64,000 nucleotides of DNA, taken from assembly GCA_022457065.1 (NCBI GenBank), contig JAJGBQ010000008.1, positions 248,001 to 312,000 on the forward strand, read 5' to 3'. Position 1 is the stretch's first letter; every line of letters begins with the position of its first letter. The position numbers and the translations under genes are program-made. The notes under the pieces were generated by a model. That model was not told the origin of the DNA, did not search any database, and saw only the letters and a program-made list of their open reading frames with translations. This stretch comes from Curvularia sp. ZM96 (taxonomy: Eukaryota; Ascomycota; Dothideomycetes; Pleosporales; Pleosporaceae). This document shows positions 33,001 through 44,210 of this stretch, one piece after another.

Positions 33001-33333
33001 TTAGTTGGAGACCTTCTCCCAACAGTCGGAGTCTACGCCATTGGCGCAAGCAGCCCTGAAATCGCAGTTGTCCATGCCCTTTGCGAATGCAGTCCATTTG
33101 CAGTACTTGTGTCCGTCATCGAAGGTCTCTACCCTGGTGTGGCCGCCAGGCCAGTTATTGCAGACTCTCTCGGTTGAGCCATCGTCGACATTGCCGCAGC
33201 GGCATTGGAAATAGTGGGCGCAAGCATTGACAATAGCTGGCGCGACAGCAGCGAGGAGAGCGAAAGTAAGAACCTAGTCATTGTCAGCCTGGTACAAACG
33301 AAGGGCGACGAGATGCGGAAGTTATACCCTCAT
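33001..33333 (-). CDS. Small secreted eight-cysteine protein A (candidate effector family)
   Basis: Two exons: 33328-33333 (two codons, Met-Arg) and 33001-33273, with a 54-nt GT-AG intron, giving 92 residues. A signal peptide (about residues 1-19, ending VNA before the first Cys) is followed by a 73-residue mature domain with eight cysteines spaced C-x5-C-x-C-x11-C-x19-C-x11-C-x5-C-x7-C and a Trp right after the last Cys. Shared landmarks with the three paralogs are CRCGNVDD, DGHKYC, DNC-FR-AC and DSDCWEK. A TATATAA lies at about 33448-33455, upstream on the minus strand. I cannot name a known family; function is unknown, and secretion plus disulfide pattern and location suggest an effector-like role. 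Confidence 0.8.
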
Positions 33334-34933
33334 TGTAGAGTGATGAAAGTGGCAGTAATGCGCGTTTGTGTTTGTTGGGAGGTAGAAGGATGTTTAGGTT
33401 TAGATTGTTGATCGATGCACTTGATAGAAAGGCGAAGGAACAGCGGCTATATAAACCTTTGAAGACGGAGAGATATAGTTCGTGAGCCCGAAAATTCGAC
33501 GAGATGGCGCCGCGAGTCTCTGTCTTTGACTTCTCGTACCGTCTGAGTCATCATGGTCTTACCATATACAGCCCGGACACTGCCTCTAGTCTACTTCTCC
33601 TCATAAGCCACGGAGATGAGACTAGGAGGGTCGACTACAATTGAATGCATCCTAGGCCTACTATAGTATAGATAAGTAATGACCCCCTGGTCAGCTAGTC
33701 TATATTATGACCAATAATCCACAAGGTACTAACAAGTAATTAATAGAGTTTCTATCCTAATTATGCCTAGCTAGTTACCTAATACCCAACTTTATTACTC
33801 CCTGCAAAGTTATAACTGGTGCTATTTCTTAGCACACATAGATAGATATTAATACCTCTAAACTGTAAACGATAATGGAGGCAAAAGGTGCTACAATCGA
33901 CTAGATTTAGTAACGTAATGAGCCGACGCCCTTCTAGTAGCTCCTCGATAGAATCTCAGGTTGTCCACAGAACCCGGGTGCTATTCAGAGCACCCGAAAT
34001 CTACACACCGTCTGAGCGCTGCTCGGATGACGCGCTCAGACTGTCGGCGTAACCATTGTTCTAACAAGTAATCCATAATCCATAATCTATCGGACCGAAT
34101 AGAACTCTAAACTAAATGTTACATACTACTAATCCCGTCGCCCCACTTATCTCGTAAAATCATTATATCCATGCATCTGCCGCGCTTAGTTCTTACTGTA
34201 CTGGCACTTACCGTCGAGCTGACAAACTTTTAGAGTTTGAGAGGCAGACTATAGTCGGAAGGATTTCCCTACCCTCAGCAATATTAGCACTTCTCTGCAC
34301 GGAGAGACTCCGGGAGAACCTCGTGTCTAGCAAGTGAATCACAGTGAGGGTGGAGGAAAGAGACAACCTATTATAATATAATAAATGGGCGGTGAAGGAA
34401 TTTAGCTTTGCTGGAAAGTGCCGTGACATCGTAAAATATAGTGTATGGGAGTTAACACCTCGTATGTGGCGAAACTTTTTAGAACACGTCTGTAGCAGCG
34501 GTGACTCAAGTTGCTACATATCAACAAGGCAGGTCATGTGCGCGACATGTGCCTTAGATAACGAGATAGAAGCTCGTGACTTAACACCTTGCCTCTCTCC
34601 CAAATTAGTGGGTTTTACGCATAGAAACATTAGGTATGGTCAGTACTATCGATACCTCTTGGTCTTATAAACAGGTGGATGATAGCTGCAAAAGGCAGGC
34701 AAAGGACATGACGTCAAGATTATTGTTGCCATCCATAGTTATACACCTGCAATGCTACACTGCCTACGACAGCAGGAAGGCAAAGGGAGCGGTCAAAGAG
34801 GATCGAAGAACTAAGAGAGATAGGCTTAGGCCAGAGAATAAGTGCATATATGCAAATTATCAACTCCAACAATCTATCCGCTTCTACAAGCCCTAAGGCG
34901 ACTACTACTAACTACACTTAATCAGTTAAATAG
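33334..34933. other. AT-rich spacer with a pair of GC-rich hairpins
   Basis: No supportable gene; frames at 34208-34896 look accidental. Two perfect hairpins stand out: 33975-33996 (arms CGGGTGCT/AGCACCCG) and 34010-34041 (10-bp arms GTCTGAGCGC/GCGCTCAGAC). The surrounding TA-rich sequence is typical of decayed repeats, but I cannot assign a family. Confidence 0.5.
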
Positions 34934-35262
34934 CTAATTAAGTTTAGTTTTCTCCCAGCAATCCGAGTCGTAGCCATTGTTACAGGCAATCCTGAAAGAG
35001 CAATTGTCGATACCATTCTCTAAGGCATATCTGCAGTACACGTGTCCGTCCTGGAACTTCATAAGGGTCCCGATGCTTTTGCAGACTCTCTCGGTTGAGG
35101 TATCGTCGACATTACCGCAGCGGCAGTTGAAGTAATGGGCACAGGCGTTGACCATAAGCGGAGCAGCGGTGGCGAGGATAGATAGGACGTAGGCAAACTA
35201 CAAGGGGTAGCAGTATTAGTTAAGAAGGAAAAGGAGGTGAGATAGTTTTGTAATACCTTCAT
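34934..35262 (-). CDS. Small secreted eight-cysteine protein B
   Basis: Exons 35257-35262 (Met-Lys) and 34934-35197, intron 59 nt (GT-AG), 89 residues. The signal peptide is about residues 1-20 (hydrophobic, ending MVNA). The mature part has the same eight-cysteine order as protein A, with a shorter fourth-to-fifth spacing (15) and landmarks CRCGNVDD, DGHVYC, DNCSFRIAC and DSDCWEK. This is the closest paralog of A and C. The frame is intact although the flanks are RIP-like, suggesting selection or recent duplication. Confidence 0.8.
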
Positions 35263-36327
35263 TGTGGATCGTCAATCGCAATGGTAATAAGAAGATGTGG
35301 TTTAGACCTAATAATTAATGTGCCTGATGCAAGATTAAATAGGCAGAGACAGTATAATAGTAGTCATTGAGAGTCATAGCTTTTTATAAGACTTTGGGTG
35401 AGCACATTAGCTTAGTATAGAAGTGCGGCTATTACTCAGGGAAGCGGCCGACGATAGACCGAGAGATTGATGACTAGAGATGGTCCTGCGGGAAGAGTTA
35501 GACAAGGTAATCTAAATACATAAGACGCCTAGCGTACAAAATATTGTCAGCTGCAGTAGCCTATGTCTGTTAGTTAACACTGCTTTTCGGCTTCTCAATC
35601 GAGCTTAGAAGGGTAGACGGAGGCGCCAGGGGCGCAATGCGAGCACGAGGCGATGGCGGCGACTCGAAAGTTAGGGGTAAGGGACCATATAGACTGTGCG
35701 TAGTTCATATCGGAAAATTTATAATGACGGTTCTATTATAGTCCTGTATTAGCCATTGGCTATGTAGGACTTTAGCAATAGGCCGTTCTATCTAGTTATT
35801 TACAATTTAATACTTCGTACTATATAGCGTGGTTGTGATGCTTCAGCCTTTATCTAGCTAAGCTATTACTAGCTTTCTAGATGCCTAGTACTGATGAAAA
35901 GTCTAGTAACAGGGAGAGATGCAGGACAGCTAGGCTGCCTTCTATCGGGCTCTCTTAGGGGGACAGGAAATTGTACTAGTAAAAGTATATCGGGAAAAGA
36001 TAGAGTTAGATAATAAATTATCTATTATTAAGGATTGTTTTATCAAATCTCTTGCTGCACCCTCGCGTGTGGACAAAAAGCCTCTATGCTGTAATTAAAG
36101 CATTAAAGAAACGACTAGTATGTGTGCGCAAAGGTAGCGGACGGGGCTCATAAACACTTAGAGTAACGAATGCATTCAATAGTCCCAACTAGTTCTGAAC
36201 TATAGAGAAGAGATAAGGTTCCAACTTAGTGGAGTCAACTGTATCATCGTATAAATAACAGTGGAACAGCTAAAACATAGCTGGAACCTTAACGAAAACG
36301 TGCTCTTCAGACTATGTCTCCATCTCG
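35263..36327. other. AT-rich spacer between secreted-protein genes B and C
   Basis: No gene, RNA or identifiable transposon. The DNA is TA-rich with stops in all frames, as expected of RIPped repeats; it separates two intact paralogs on the same strand. Confidence 0.45.
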
Positions 36328-36660
36328 CTACCCAATAGGGACTTTGTCCCAACAGTCCGAGTCGACACCATTGTTGCAAGCAATTCTAAAATTGCAATTA
36401 TCGAGGCCTTTACCACTAATCGCCTTGTATTCGCAGTATTTGTGTCCATCCGCGAAGGTTTGAACCACTGAATCCGAACCCTGATTTTTGCAAACATATT
36501 CTGTTCGGGGGTCGTCGACATTACCGCAGCGGCACTTGTAGTAGTGCGAGCAGGCGGTGACCATGGCTGGGCCAATAGTTAGGATAGCGAAGATAAGGCC
36601 CTATATTAGTTAGAAAGAGGGGGGGAAGTTCCCTAGGGAACGTAGTATGTATACCTTCAT
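36328..36660 (-). CDS. Small secreted eight-cysteine protein C
   Basis: Exons 36655-36660 (Met-Lys) and 36328-36600, intron 54 nt (GT-AG), 92 residues. The signal peptide is about residues 1-18 (ending MVTA). Cysteine spacing is C-x5-C-x-C-x11-C-x18-C-x12-C-x5-C-x7-C with landmarks CRCGNVDD, DGHKYC, DNCNFRIAC and DSDCWDK. A TATATATAA box lies at about 36749-36757, some 90 bp upstream of the start on the minus strand. Confidence 0.8.
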
Positions 36661-37837
36661 TGTAGTCTGATTTAGAGGTTCGTTGTTGGAGGTGTAAATT
36701 GTTCTGCTGATGAAGAATGTGCTCAAATTACACATAAAGGGACAGGTAATATATATAAAAACAAGCAGAGATACTGCTTATTCGAACAAGGTTTAGAGAT
36801 AGAACCATACAGGCTAGTATTAAGCTATAGACATGGATGCCACTGACCGCATATTCTCCTTCCTAAGGTCTCAGGGGCCGCACCTTGACACCAAAATGCG
36901 GCTAGAGAGTTTTGTTAGTAGTTAGGTACAGAGAAACACTACTACTGACGGACATTGCCGAGGTCCGTTATATAGGACCGAACTTTAACTTTGGACTAAA
37001 TACGCCGGAAAGGACGTGCGCTTAAGAAGCTACCACTAGGTATGCCATAATTATATCCAATGCTTACTTATCTTACTTCTTTCAGAAGCATAAACTTAAT
37101 TAACAACAATACGTGTCAATCAACCGTAGATTGACCGTTGAACTTTGTGTGCACTCTTACTCCGTATGCACTTGCAGCTTCCGCTTTGCGCATATAGCCC
37201 AATTGTCATCCTACATAGGACACAGACCCACATAATATACACTTATCTAAAGGGAGTTAGACTGTAACATGCTAAACGCCCTTTGCCTCCCATACTTGTC
37301 TACGACCTCGTCTACGACCTCGTCGTGCCTGCCTGCTGGCCTGATAGTTGCTTAGGCAACTATGTCACCTCCTGTTTGTATATAGATAGCCATGTAGTAT
37401 ATAGCTTAACGCTCTATTGAATACAATCTTGTTACCTTAGCTTGTCCAATTGTGCGTCCAAGCTTAAGACTACCCTCTAGAGTTGCGCCTCTTACAAGTT
37501 TAACTCTTTTTGTATAAGCGCATAATAGGCGGGTCCGTGTTCCGCGTGAGATGATGACAATATAGCCATGTACGCGAAGCGGAATCTGCAAGTGCATAAG
37601 AGTATACAGTGTGACAAAATATTATTATCTATAGTAACCTGGATAATTCATATTACAATCCTTAAAATAATCACTTGTCTAGACTAGCAAGCGGCTTACG
37701 AGAGGTGGCCTGAGTATTACAACCCTAATAATGCTTACACGCAAGGACTAATAATCAGTTTTAAGAATTATATATTACTACGCCATAAACTTTAGAACTG
37801 TGCCGCACATTAGTTACGTGAATACTCTATTAAAGAA
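36661..37837. other. AT-rich spacer
   Basis: No supportable gene. The minus-strand frame at 37406-37597 has no domain. The region looks like decayed repetitive DNA of unknown type, apart from the promoter of gene C near its left end. Confidence 0.4.
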
Positions 37838-37884
37838 CGTGCGGGGTCAGTAAGCTGGCTAGATCGGTAAGCTGACCGCACGAA
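37838..37884. mobile_element. Isolated pogo-type terminus
   Basis: ACGTGCGG followed by two 17-bp units, 37845-37861 and 37862-37878, built on CAGTAAGCTG/CGGTAAGCTG. This matches the right terminus of element 1 (CAGCTTACTGATG in reverse). No transposase sequence is attached, so it is a solo end or a heavily deleted copy. Confidence 0.55.
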
Positions 37885-38263
37885 AACCCACCAAAATTCG
37901 TAAAATCTGACCCCTGCAAATTCAATAGCGCGTAAATGACAAACTCTATAAAGATAAATTTAATAGTAAGTTAACTTAGATTGGGATTATAACGGTCCGT
38001 TTATAGGCCCGAATGTTCAAGTTTATTCTATATTTAGGGAAGGAGCTTGGGGGGAATGGCGTAGTAGTGAAGCGCCTGGAAAACATCTACTGTCTCACGT
38101 CACTAGAAGTTGAAGGCTCGAGCACTTCTCTCTCCACCGCTATTTTGTGGCTTCACTAGAAAAACATGAGGATTATTTAATCAAAAATGTTACTCGTGGA
38201 AACTCAAGAAGAAGACTTATTAAAAGCGAAAGACCTAAGAAAGTAACTTATCAAAAAAAACTA

Positions 38264-38428
38264 ACCTAGGCTACGAGCCTCATCTCTATCTAGACGATCC
38301 CTTCCTCCACCTCGACTATGTATATAGAACCACGTAACTAGATACTTGTAGAGTTAGCCTGCATGTCTTATGCAGCCCACCGGCTGACACCGGACGTTAA
38401 ACCAAAATAATAATAGTAATAATAACAG
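38264..38428 (+). mobile_element. LINE copy 3, 3' end only
   Basis: Matches the 3' UTR of LINE copy 2 (about 50726-50885): CTAGGCT-CGAGCCTCA, GGACGTTAAACCA and a terminal (TAA)-type simple repeat. About 165 bp remain, a typical 5'-truncated LINE insertion. It lies about 190 bp upstream of secreted-protein gene D and could form part of its upstream region. Confidence 0.7.
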
Positions 38429-38615
38429 GGAAGCAGCTCATATCTACGCTAGGAGAGTTCCTTCTATATAAATAACAGCCACCTTCGCATGAAGACGGAA
38501 TTTCTTCTTTACTATTACACTAACGAAAATTTACTTCTTCCATAGATATTCTTCAGTTACAACATCTGTCTTCCAGAACATTAGGATTCAAGCAACAACT
38601 GGTACCCTCACCGCA

Positions 38616-38978
38616 ATGAAGTTCCTAGTGAGTACAAAAAGTTTATAAGTTACGTGAATAACTAGCCTAACCTACTTTTAGACAATTACTACCCTCTTCA
38701 CCTTGCTTCCTGCATTCGGTATGGCTTGCGCTGTCTACGACAACTGTCTTTGCCAAAATAGCGACGGCAGTTTCAATGATCATGCTACCAAGCAAGCATG
38801 TGCCAATTTTAAAGGAAATTACGACACTTTTGACGATGGCCGCCATTTCTGCTCTGCTGGGTCGATTAATGTTGGAGAAGGTGGAGGAGTAATTTTGGAC
38901 TTTAACAACTGTCGCTTTAGGCAAGCCTGTAACACTTATGGGGCTACTGGAGACTCTAACTGCTGGGGTAAAGAGTAG
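38616..38978 (+). CDS. Small secreted eight-cysteine protein D (divergent paralog)
   Basis: Exons 38616-38627 (four codons) and 38682-38978, with a 54-nt GT-AG intron, 102 residues. The signal peptide is about residues 1-19 (ending GMA). Cysteine order is the same as A-C: C-x5-C-x-C-x15-C-x16-C-x19-C-x5-C-x10-C-W, with landmarks NCLCQNSDG, DDGRHFC, NNCRFRQAC and DSNCWGK. The insertions before the fourth and sixth cysteines set it apart. It is on the opposite strand to A-C. A TATATAA at 38465-38471 lies about 150 bp upstream of the start. No RIP-type damage. Confidence 0.8.
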
Positions 38979-39424
38979 AAATTACCAGACTTGCTGAGAA
39001 TTGATTCAATCAATTTGGAGCCCAAAATATTACTATCCCTCCACGTGTGGCGGAAAACTGTAGAACAAAGAAGGGGATAGTAGTCTGGCTATCTAGAATG
39101 AGTGTGCGTGGTCTCTCGCCTATATGGGGAGAGGGCCGTTTGCTTGGTGAATCACGTGATGTATGGTCACATGACTGGGCTCACAATCCAACAAAACCTG
39201 CGTGCCGGCATGCCAGCCACATTCTTCACCACAACAAATGCATCAGCAGCTAAGAAACGTGTAGAATCTCGGGATAGATACCTCTACTCTCAAGTATTTC
39301 CTATATATTATGTCTTTGCAAGGCGACTCTTGCGTGGCCAGCAATACCACAATTCGCTGCCGGTATGTACGGCAGCTCTATCCTGACAGTTATTCCATGG
39401 AGAACAAACCTTTGTTCCATTTTT
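38979..39424. other. Spacer downstream of gene D
   Basis: Plus-strand frames at 39047-39386 lack recognisable features. No repeat family identified before block A begins at about 39425. Confidence 0.4.
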
Positions 39425-39710
39425 GTGGCCCGCGCTCTTGGTTCGCAGGGGGCTTATTCCCTAAGATTTGGAACAAACCCTTCTCCTCAGTCCTCAGTTA
39501 TGGGAAGCAGCTGCAACTTAAGTATATGGTACAGATAATTCACGCGCATCTAACGTACTAACTTTTATAATACTACGAGAGATGTAGCGTAAGTTATTAG
39601 ATAAAGTCTGGTCGAGAGTTGGTGTTCGTGGGTGTGGCCTGTGCTCACTAAGAGTCGCGCTTAGGGCTTAACCCTAAGTTAACCCTAACTCCATAAATTA
39701 TTCGACAGAA
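39425..39710. repeat. Dispersed repeat blocks A and D, second location
   Basis: 39425-39565 matches block A (1366-1500), and about 39610-39710 matches block D (2160-2211 and the inverted copy near 27170-27260), including GTTGGTGTTCGTGGGTGTGGCC and TTAGGGCTTAACCCTAAG. The order A then D is the same as at the left end of the window, with blocks B and C missing, so a larger mosaic unit has suffered deletions. Confidence 0.6.
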
Positions 39711-40351
39711 ACCAAGGTTGTGTCTATTAGTAGAGGAAGATGATGTAGAAGCGCTAGCTAGAGCTACTTAGGAAAGTTTTCTATCTATGTCTCCCTATAG
39801 TGATAAGAGGGACTTCGCGAGAGCAATAGTCGCCCTCGCGAATTGTGTTATGGGCGGAGAGGCCTAGCTCACGAGTATGCATTCACCTATCGTACAGAAG
39901 AAGAAAGATAAGGAAGGTAAGAGAAACTACGTATAAGGCCTTCTTATGCTTCTCCTTACTTCGTCACGTGTTCGTACGAAGAAAGGATCACGTGCTTCAA
40001 GTCATGTGACCCTCTGGTAGACTACTTGGGCGCAGCCCTTCACAAATTGCCTCCCTAATGTTATTCTCTTGTTAGACTGTGATGGGTTTTCTAATCAAGG
40101 ACACGTTTTGGATTACTGTGACAAAAGACTTTGATAAACTCGATGGTAGAAACTGATCGTATTGATTGCTCTGCCCTGTCCAGCGGCGCGCAGGCGCGCC
40201 GCCTTATGAGCGCTATCGCTATTGTTTTTTGTATCAGGTAGGCGGCTGAGTATCAGCCTTGCCTAGGGGTAGGCCTTGGCGCTCGGGCTCTGATCGGCCC
40301 GGATTCTGTCACTTATCTGACACTAATACCTCGAGAGAGTAATAGCTAGGA
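39711..40351. other. Spacer before the nested transposon stack
   Basis: No gene, RNA or recognisable repeat. Stops in all frames. Confidence 0.4.
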
Positions 40352-40509
40352 TGTTACGAACCTGAGCAGAGGGGACAGCGCAAGATATGGAAAGAATGAA
40401 GGAAGGGGCCATATCAAAGACCTCTTTCAGAGGAAGGGACATATCCAGCCAATGACGTATAAGTAATCATACATCCTACGGACTTAGCAGAACGCTACTA
40501 TAGGATATG

Positions 40510-43500
40510 CGGCAAATTTCCGCCACACCACTGCTTGGCGTAATAATTTCCCATCTACCACCGTTTCAAATACACTACCACACACGTGACGTTAGCTTGT
40601 AAAATATCCCAAATGCTACTGTTTCTATCCCACATGCCACCGTCTTATTAGTAGGTTTCGCACCTCCCCTAGACTCTTCTAGGCAGTAGACAAACTAGTT
40701 TTACACGAAAGTCTGTATAATGTCGTTATTTTTAGTGTTAGATGGTGGGGCTTCCTGTTATCCGCGTTAGACTTAGCGCCCGGCTAAAGCCGTGACGGTT
40801 TATAACGCGTCTGACGCGATTAAAGAGTCGACGCGTTCTAACGCGAGGTTAACATAAAATCTAGCGACAATTGACTACGATGGCATTCTCTAGGGATTTG
40901 CCTAGTACTCTATTTATTGGACAGACATTCGCGTTAATTAATGAAGCAAAAGAGTTGGTTCTTCACGTTATAGTGACCTAGAGACTTTCATTCAAAGTAG
41001 CTACTAGCGATCGGACGAGATTTCACGCTATCTGCCGCTCGAGCGAGGAAACTAGATGCAAATTCTTTCTCTGGGTCGCTTATATAAATCGATCCGATTA
41101 ATTTAAGCTTCGGAAATTAGTCCCTTACACCTGCGATCTTAGCTCCTATTAAGATTAGAAAGCATCAAGGTCTGCAAAGCTTATTGCCCACCGACAAAGA
41201 GATATAGTTAAGAGCGACTTTTAGACGAGGCCACGCTAGATTTAGGCTGCTAAAAGACTTCAGCACTTAAATTAGATATCGTACCTACAAGCGTGGCGCG
41301 CAAAGAAGGAGATCTAAAAGAGTGCCTTTATGGACAAGACGAAGTTCTTCTAGCTCATCCTTCCATTCCTTCGGACAATCACGAATAACGGGCTTAATAT
41401 AGATATAGATGTAAACGACGAAGGAGACTATGCTACTTCGATAGCGAACGCTGCTATTTTAACGGATAATGATAGATCCTTTAAATAGTGCTATGTAGTA
41501 CCGAGGGCTTGTATTCATGCATTTTAGCACTCCCGACAGTTTATCTATGTTAATGGTGCCTATATGAAGTTAGAAAAGAACGTAGTTCTTCTTATTCTTA
41601 CAACACTTGATACTAACGAGGAAATCCTACCATTAATGTGGGGATTCGCTAGAAACGAGTCTAAAGAATCGTGGCTCAGCTTTCTACAAGGTTTTAGAGA
41701 ATACTTTCTCGACAACCTTGATACTACCGAGAAAGAACGAGACGATTTTGAGCATCTTACAATCGTTAGCGATCGAGCAAAAGGTCTAGTTCTAGCTGTT
41801 GCAGAGGCTTTACTAAAGGCTTTCTACTATCACTGCACGCAACATCTTGCAGAGAATGTTGGAAACGAATTTGGAAGAAAGGTTGAGAAGATATTCAGAG
41901 CTGCTTGTCTAGTCGAGACTAAGGCTAAATTTAAAGCCTTTTTGGATTAGATTGAGTCTCTTTCTGCTCCTGCGCGTCACTACCTGGATCAACTCGATGC
42001 AAAGCACTACGCAACATCACATGCACCACTAGTCGATTTCCTACGGTTTAGTTAAACTTGTTCTAATATATCTAAGTCGATAAATAGTGCATAGATAGTA
42101 AGTGAATTTATTAGAAAGCCTATTGTTCTATTCCAACTAAGACTAAGCTATAGAAGGCCCGTAAATTACTAATTCTCCATTCACTACATTATATATAGAC
42201 ATATATAATGTCGAAATTTTACGAAAGACGTTATAGCCTCTAGAAAGACGAGAAGTATACTAACTATGCTATAGCATATTTCTAGAAAGAGCTTAAGGAG
42301 AGTAACTAGTACCTTATAACTCCTTAAGAGCGCGAGAATATAGTAGCTCTAGTATACTAAGCAAACCTAGAGAACTAGAATACTCGTCTCGTCCAGCTTA
42401 AAGCTTAGAAATACTCCTGTCTCGCTTTCTAAGATCACAAAATTCCTTGTAGACATGTAATTGCCGTTTGTCAGTTCTTTAATACTAAACCCAAGAAGTA
42501 TATTGCCAAGTTCTACGAGATATCTAAGTACCGTGAGTAGTATAAATACTCTCTGTTACTAGTTTTACTAGACGATCTCGAACCTGATAGAGCTACAAAG
42601 CCACCTTCTTATGCTCCCTCGCGAGGTCGTCTGGTCTAGAAAAGAATGAAGCGAAGGACCCGGGAGACAGAGGCCCGGAGACTTGGAAATCTAGCATTAC
42701 TAAACTGTTGGAAGGAGTAACAGGATAAGGCTCGAAACCGATATTAATTAGGCGCAACATATTTCTAACAACACCTAGATACTTCAAATCGTCCTATTTA
42801 GATTACACCTATCTAGCGCTGTCCCGAATAGATTATATCTAATTAAGAGGCATTATCTTAACTTACTAATCAAACTATGTCTACTCTATCTTTTATTTTC
42901 TAACCTCTAGACTTAAGAGAGCACGATACCTTGTGGTAACGGATTAGAGCTATACAAGCATCTCTCAAAGAAATCGAGGCAATAAGAGAGCGCCACTAGA
43001 CTTAGCGAATTAGAGCTGCTAGGCAAGCAGTGAACGAGAACCGAAACAACGAAGACGGTTAACCTGATATGGCATAGGCATCTACAGCGGAAGTAGAACA
43101 TTTAACCTTGCGGCCCACATCTTCTAAACCGCCAGTCTTCTAGCCAACTGTAGATTAGCAGCTACGGCTAGACGATGAATAGTAAAGTAGTAGCGGCTCT
43201 TAAGTAGATCTAGCCGCTTTACAAGTTACTTATATAGATTCTACTATTACGAACGATACTTTTACAATCGCGATATCTAGCTCTATTCTACATATTACCC
43301 ATAATGTCACATTAAGTCCACCTAGTAGAGACAAAAGACCTATGGCGAGTGGAGAGATTAGTGTCTAAAGCGAAGAGCCTCCAGCCCTATCAACGCGATT
43401 AAGAAAAAGAGCTCGAATAGGCCAATTGTGAGACTATAGAAAGATTTAGATCTACTATATATTGCAATTTTCAACCCTTCTCTTTATATAAAACTACTAC

Positions 43501-43907
43501 TGTCTTTGTCTACTACCTAAGAGCGTGTAGGGCAGCGTTTCTCAGGCTTATCGTAGTAGTATTCGTCGATAAGGTAGTTCTGTTGAGTCTAAACAATCTG
43601 TTGTGAGGTTAAAGGCCGATAATAGATTATTAGAGAAGCAGTTCTTAAAGTCGGTCATGTTTGGAGTTTTGGGGAGAGGTTGCATAAGCCCTATACCCTT
43701 CCCTTAGGGGCGTTAGATTCGCTATTTTTAAACCCCCTATAGGCCGCTAAGTGCCCGTTAGCTGAGGCTTTAAACGGTAGCATGTGGGATAGAAACAGTG
43801 GCATTTAGGATATTTTACAAGCTAACGTCACGTGTGTGGTAGTGTATTTGAAACGGTGGTAGATGGGAAATTATTACGCCAAGCAGTGGTGTGGCGGAAA
43901 TTTGCCG
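40510..43907 (+). mobile_element. Mutator-like element (MULE), RIPped, with 10-bp TSD
   Basis: 3398 bp bounded by terminal inverted repeats of about 130 bp (CGGCAAATTTCCGCC tips, about three mismatches) and flanked by the direct repeat ATAGGATATG (40500-40509 and 43908-43917). Internal sequence carries remnants of a MULE transposase. Many TAG/TAA stops and TA-rich DNA show RIP in the interior, yet the TIRs have stayed almost identical. Confidence 0.88.
41330..42720 (+). pseudogene. MULE transposase remnant
   Basis: An open stretch at 41564-41950 encodes ILPLMWGFARNESKESW, TIVSDRAKGLVLAVAEAL and YYHCTQHLAENV, the order of the MULE DDE domain (second acidic residue in SDRAKGL, C-x2-H motif after it). 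Around 42440-42490 a SWIM-type zinc finger (IPCRHVIAVCQFFN) is readable, as expected downstream of the catalytic core. The frame is broken on both sides by RIP-type stops, so no full enzyme is made. Confidence 0.8.
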
Positions 43908-44210
43908 ATAGGATATGTCACGTGTGTCTCACGGATCCTATATAATCCTATAACGTCCCACGCATAGGACATTATAAGACACTATAGGACAGTATAGGAT
44001 ATAGGACATTCACTTAGTATATAAGAATAGGTATTAGGCTCTTATAGCTCGATATGTTTAACTTAAGTTACGAGTACAAGTACCTACAATATAATAGTTA
44101 CTTATAGAGACACTATTTATAACACCCTATTACTTCGTCCGCGAAAACTAACCTTAGAGTCTTAACACTAGAAGTCTTATATTACTTCTACTCAAGATCC
44201 ACTCTTAACA

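Larger units (their letters stand above)
40352..44210 (+). mobile_element. Gypsy-type LTR split by a MULE insertion
   Basis: The LTR starts TGTTACGAACCTGA at 40352 and ends TCTTAACA at 44210, and is interrupted by the MULE at 40510-43907 with a duplicated target. Without the MULE and one target copy it would be about 450 bp. Its last about 170 bp match the solo LTR at 44394-44814, but the middle differs. It is followed by gag remnants at 44211 onward, so it is the 5' LTR of that element. Confidence 0.75.

Noticed and set aside
34392..34896. Two overlapping plus-strand frames between secreted-protein genes A and B
   Set aside because: They contain scattered cysteines but not the family pattern or a signal peptide; likely accidental frames in decayed DNA.
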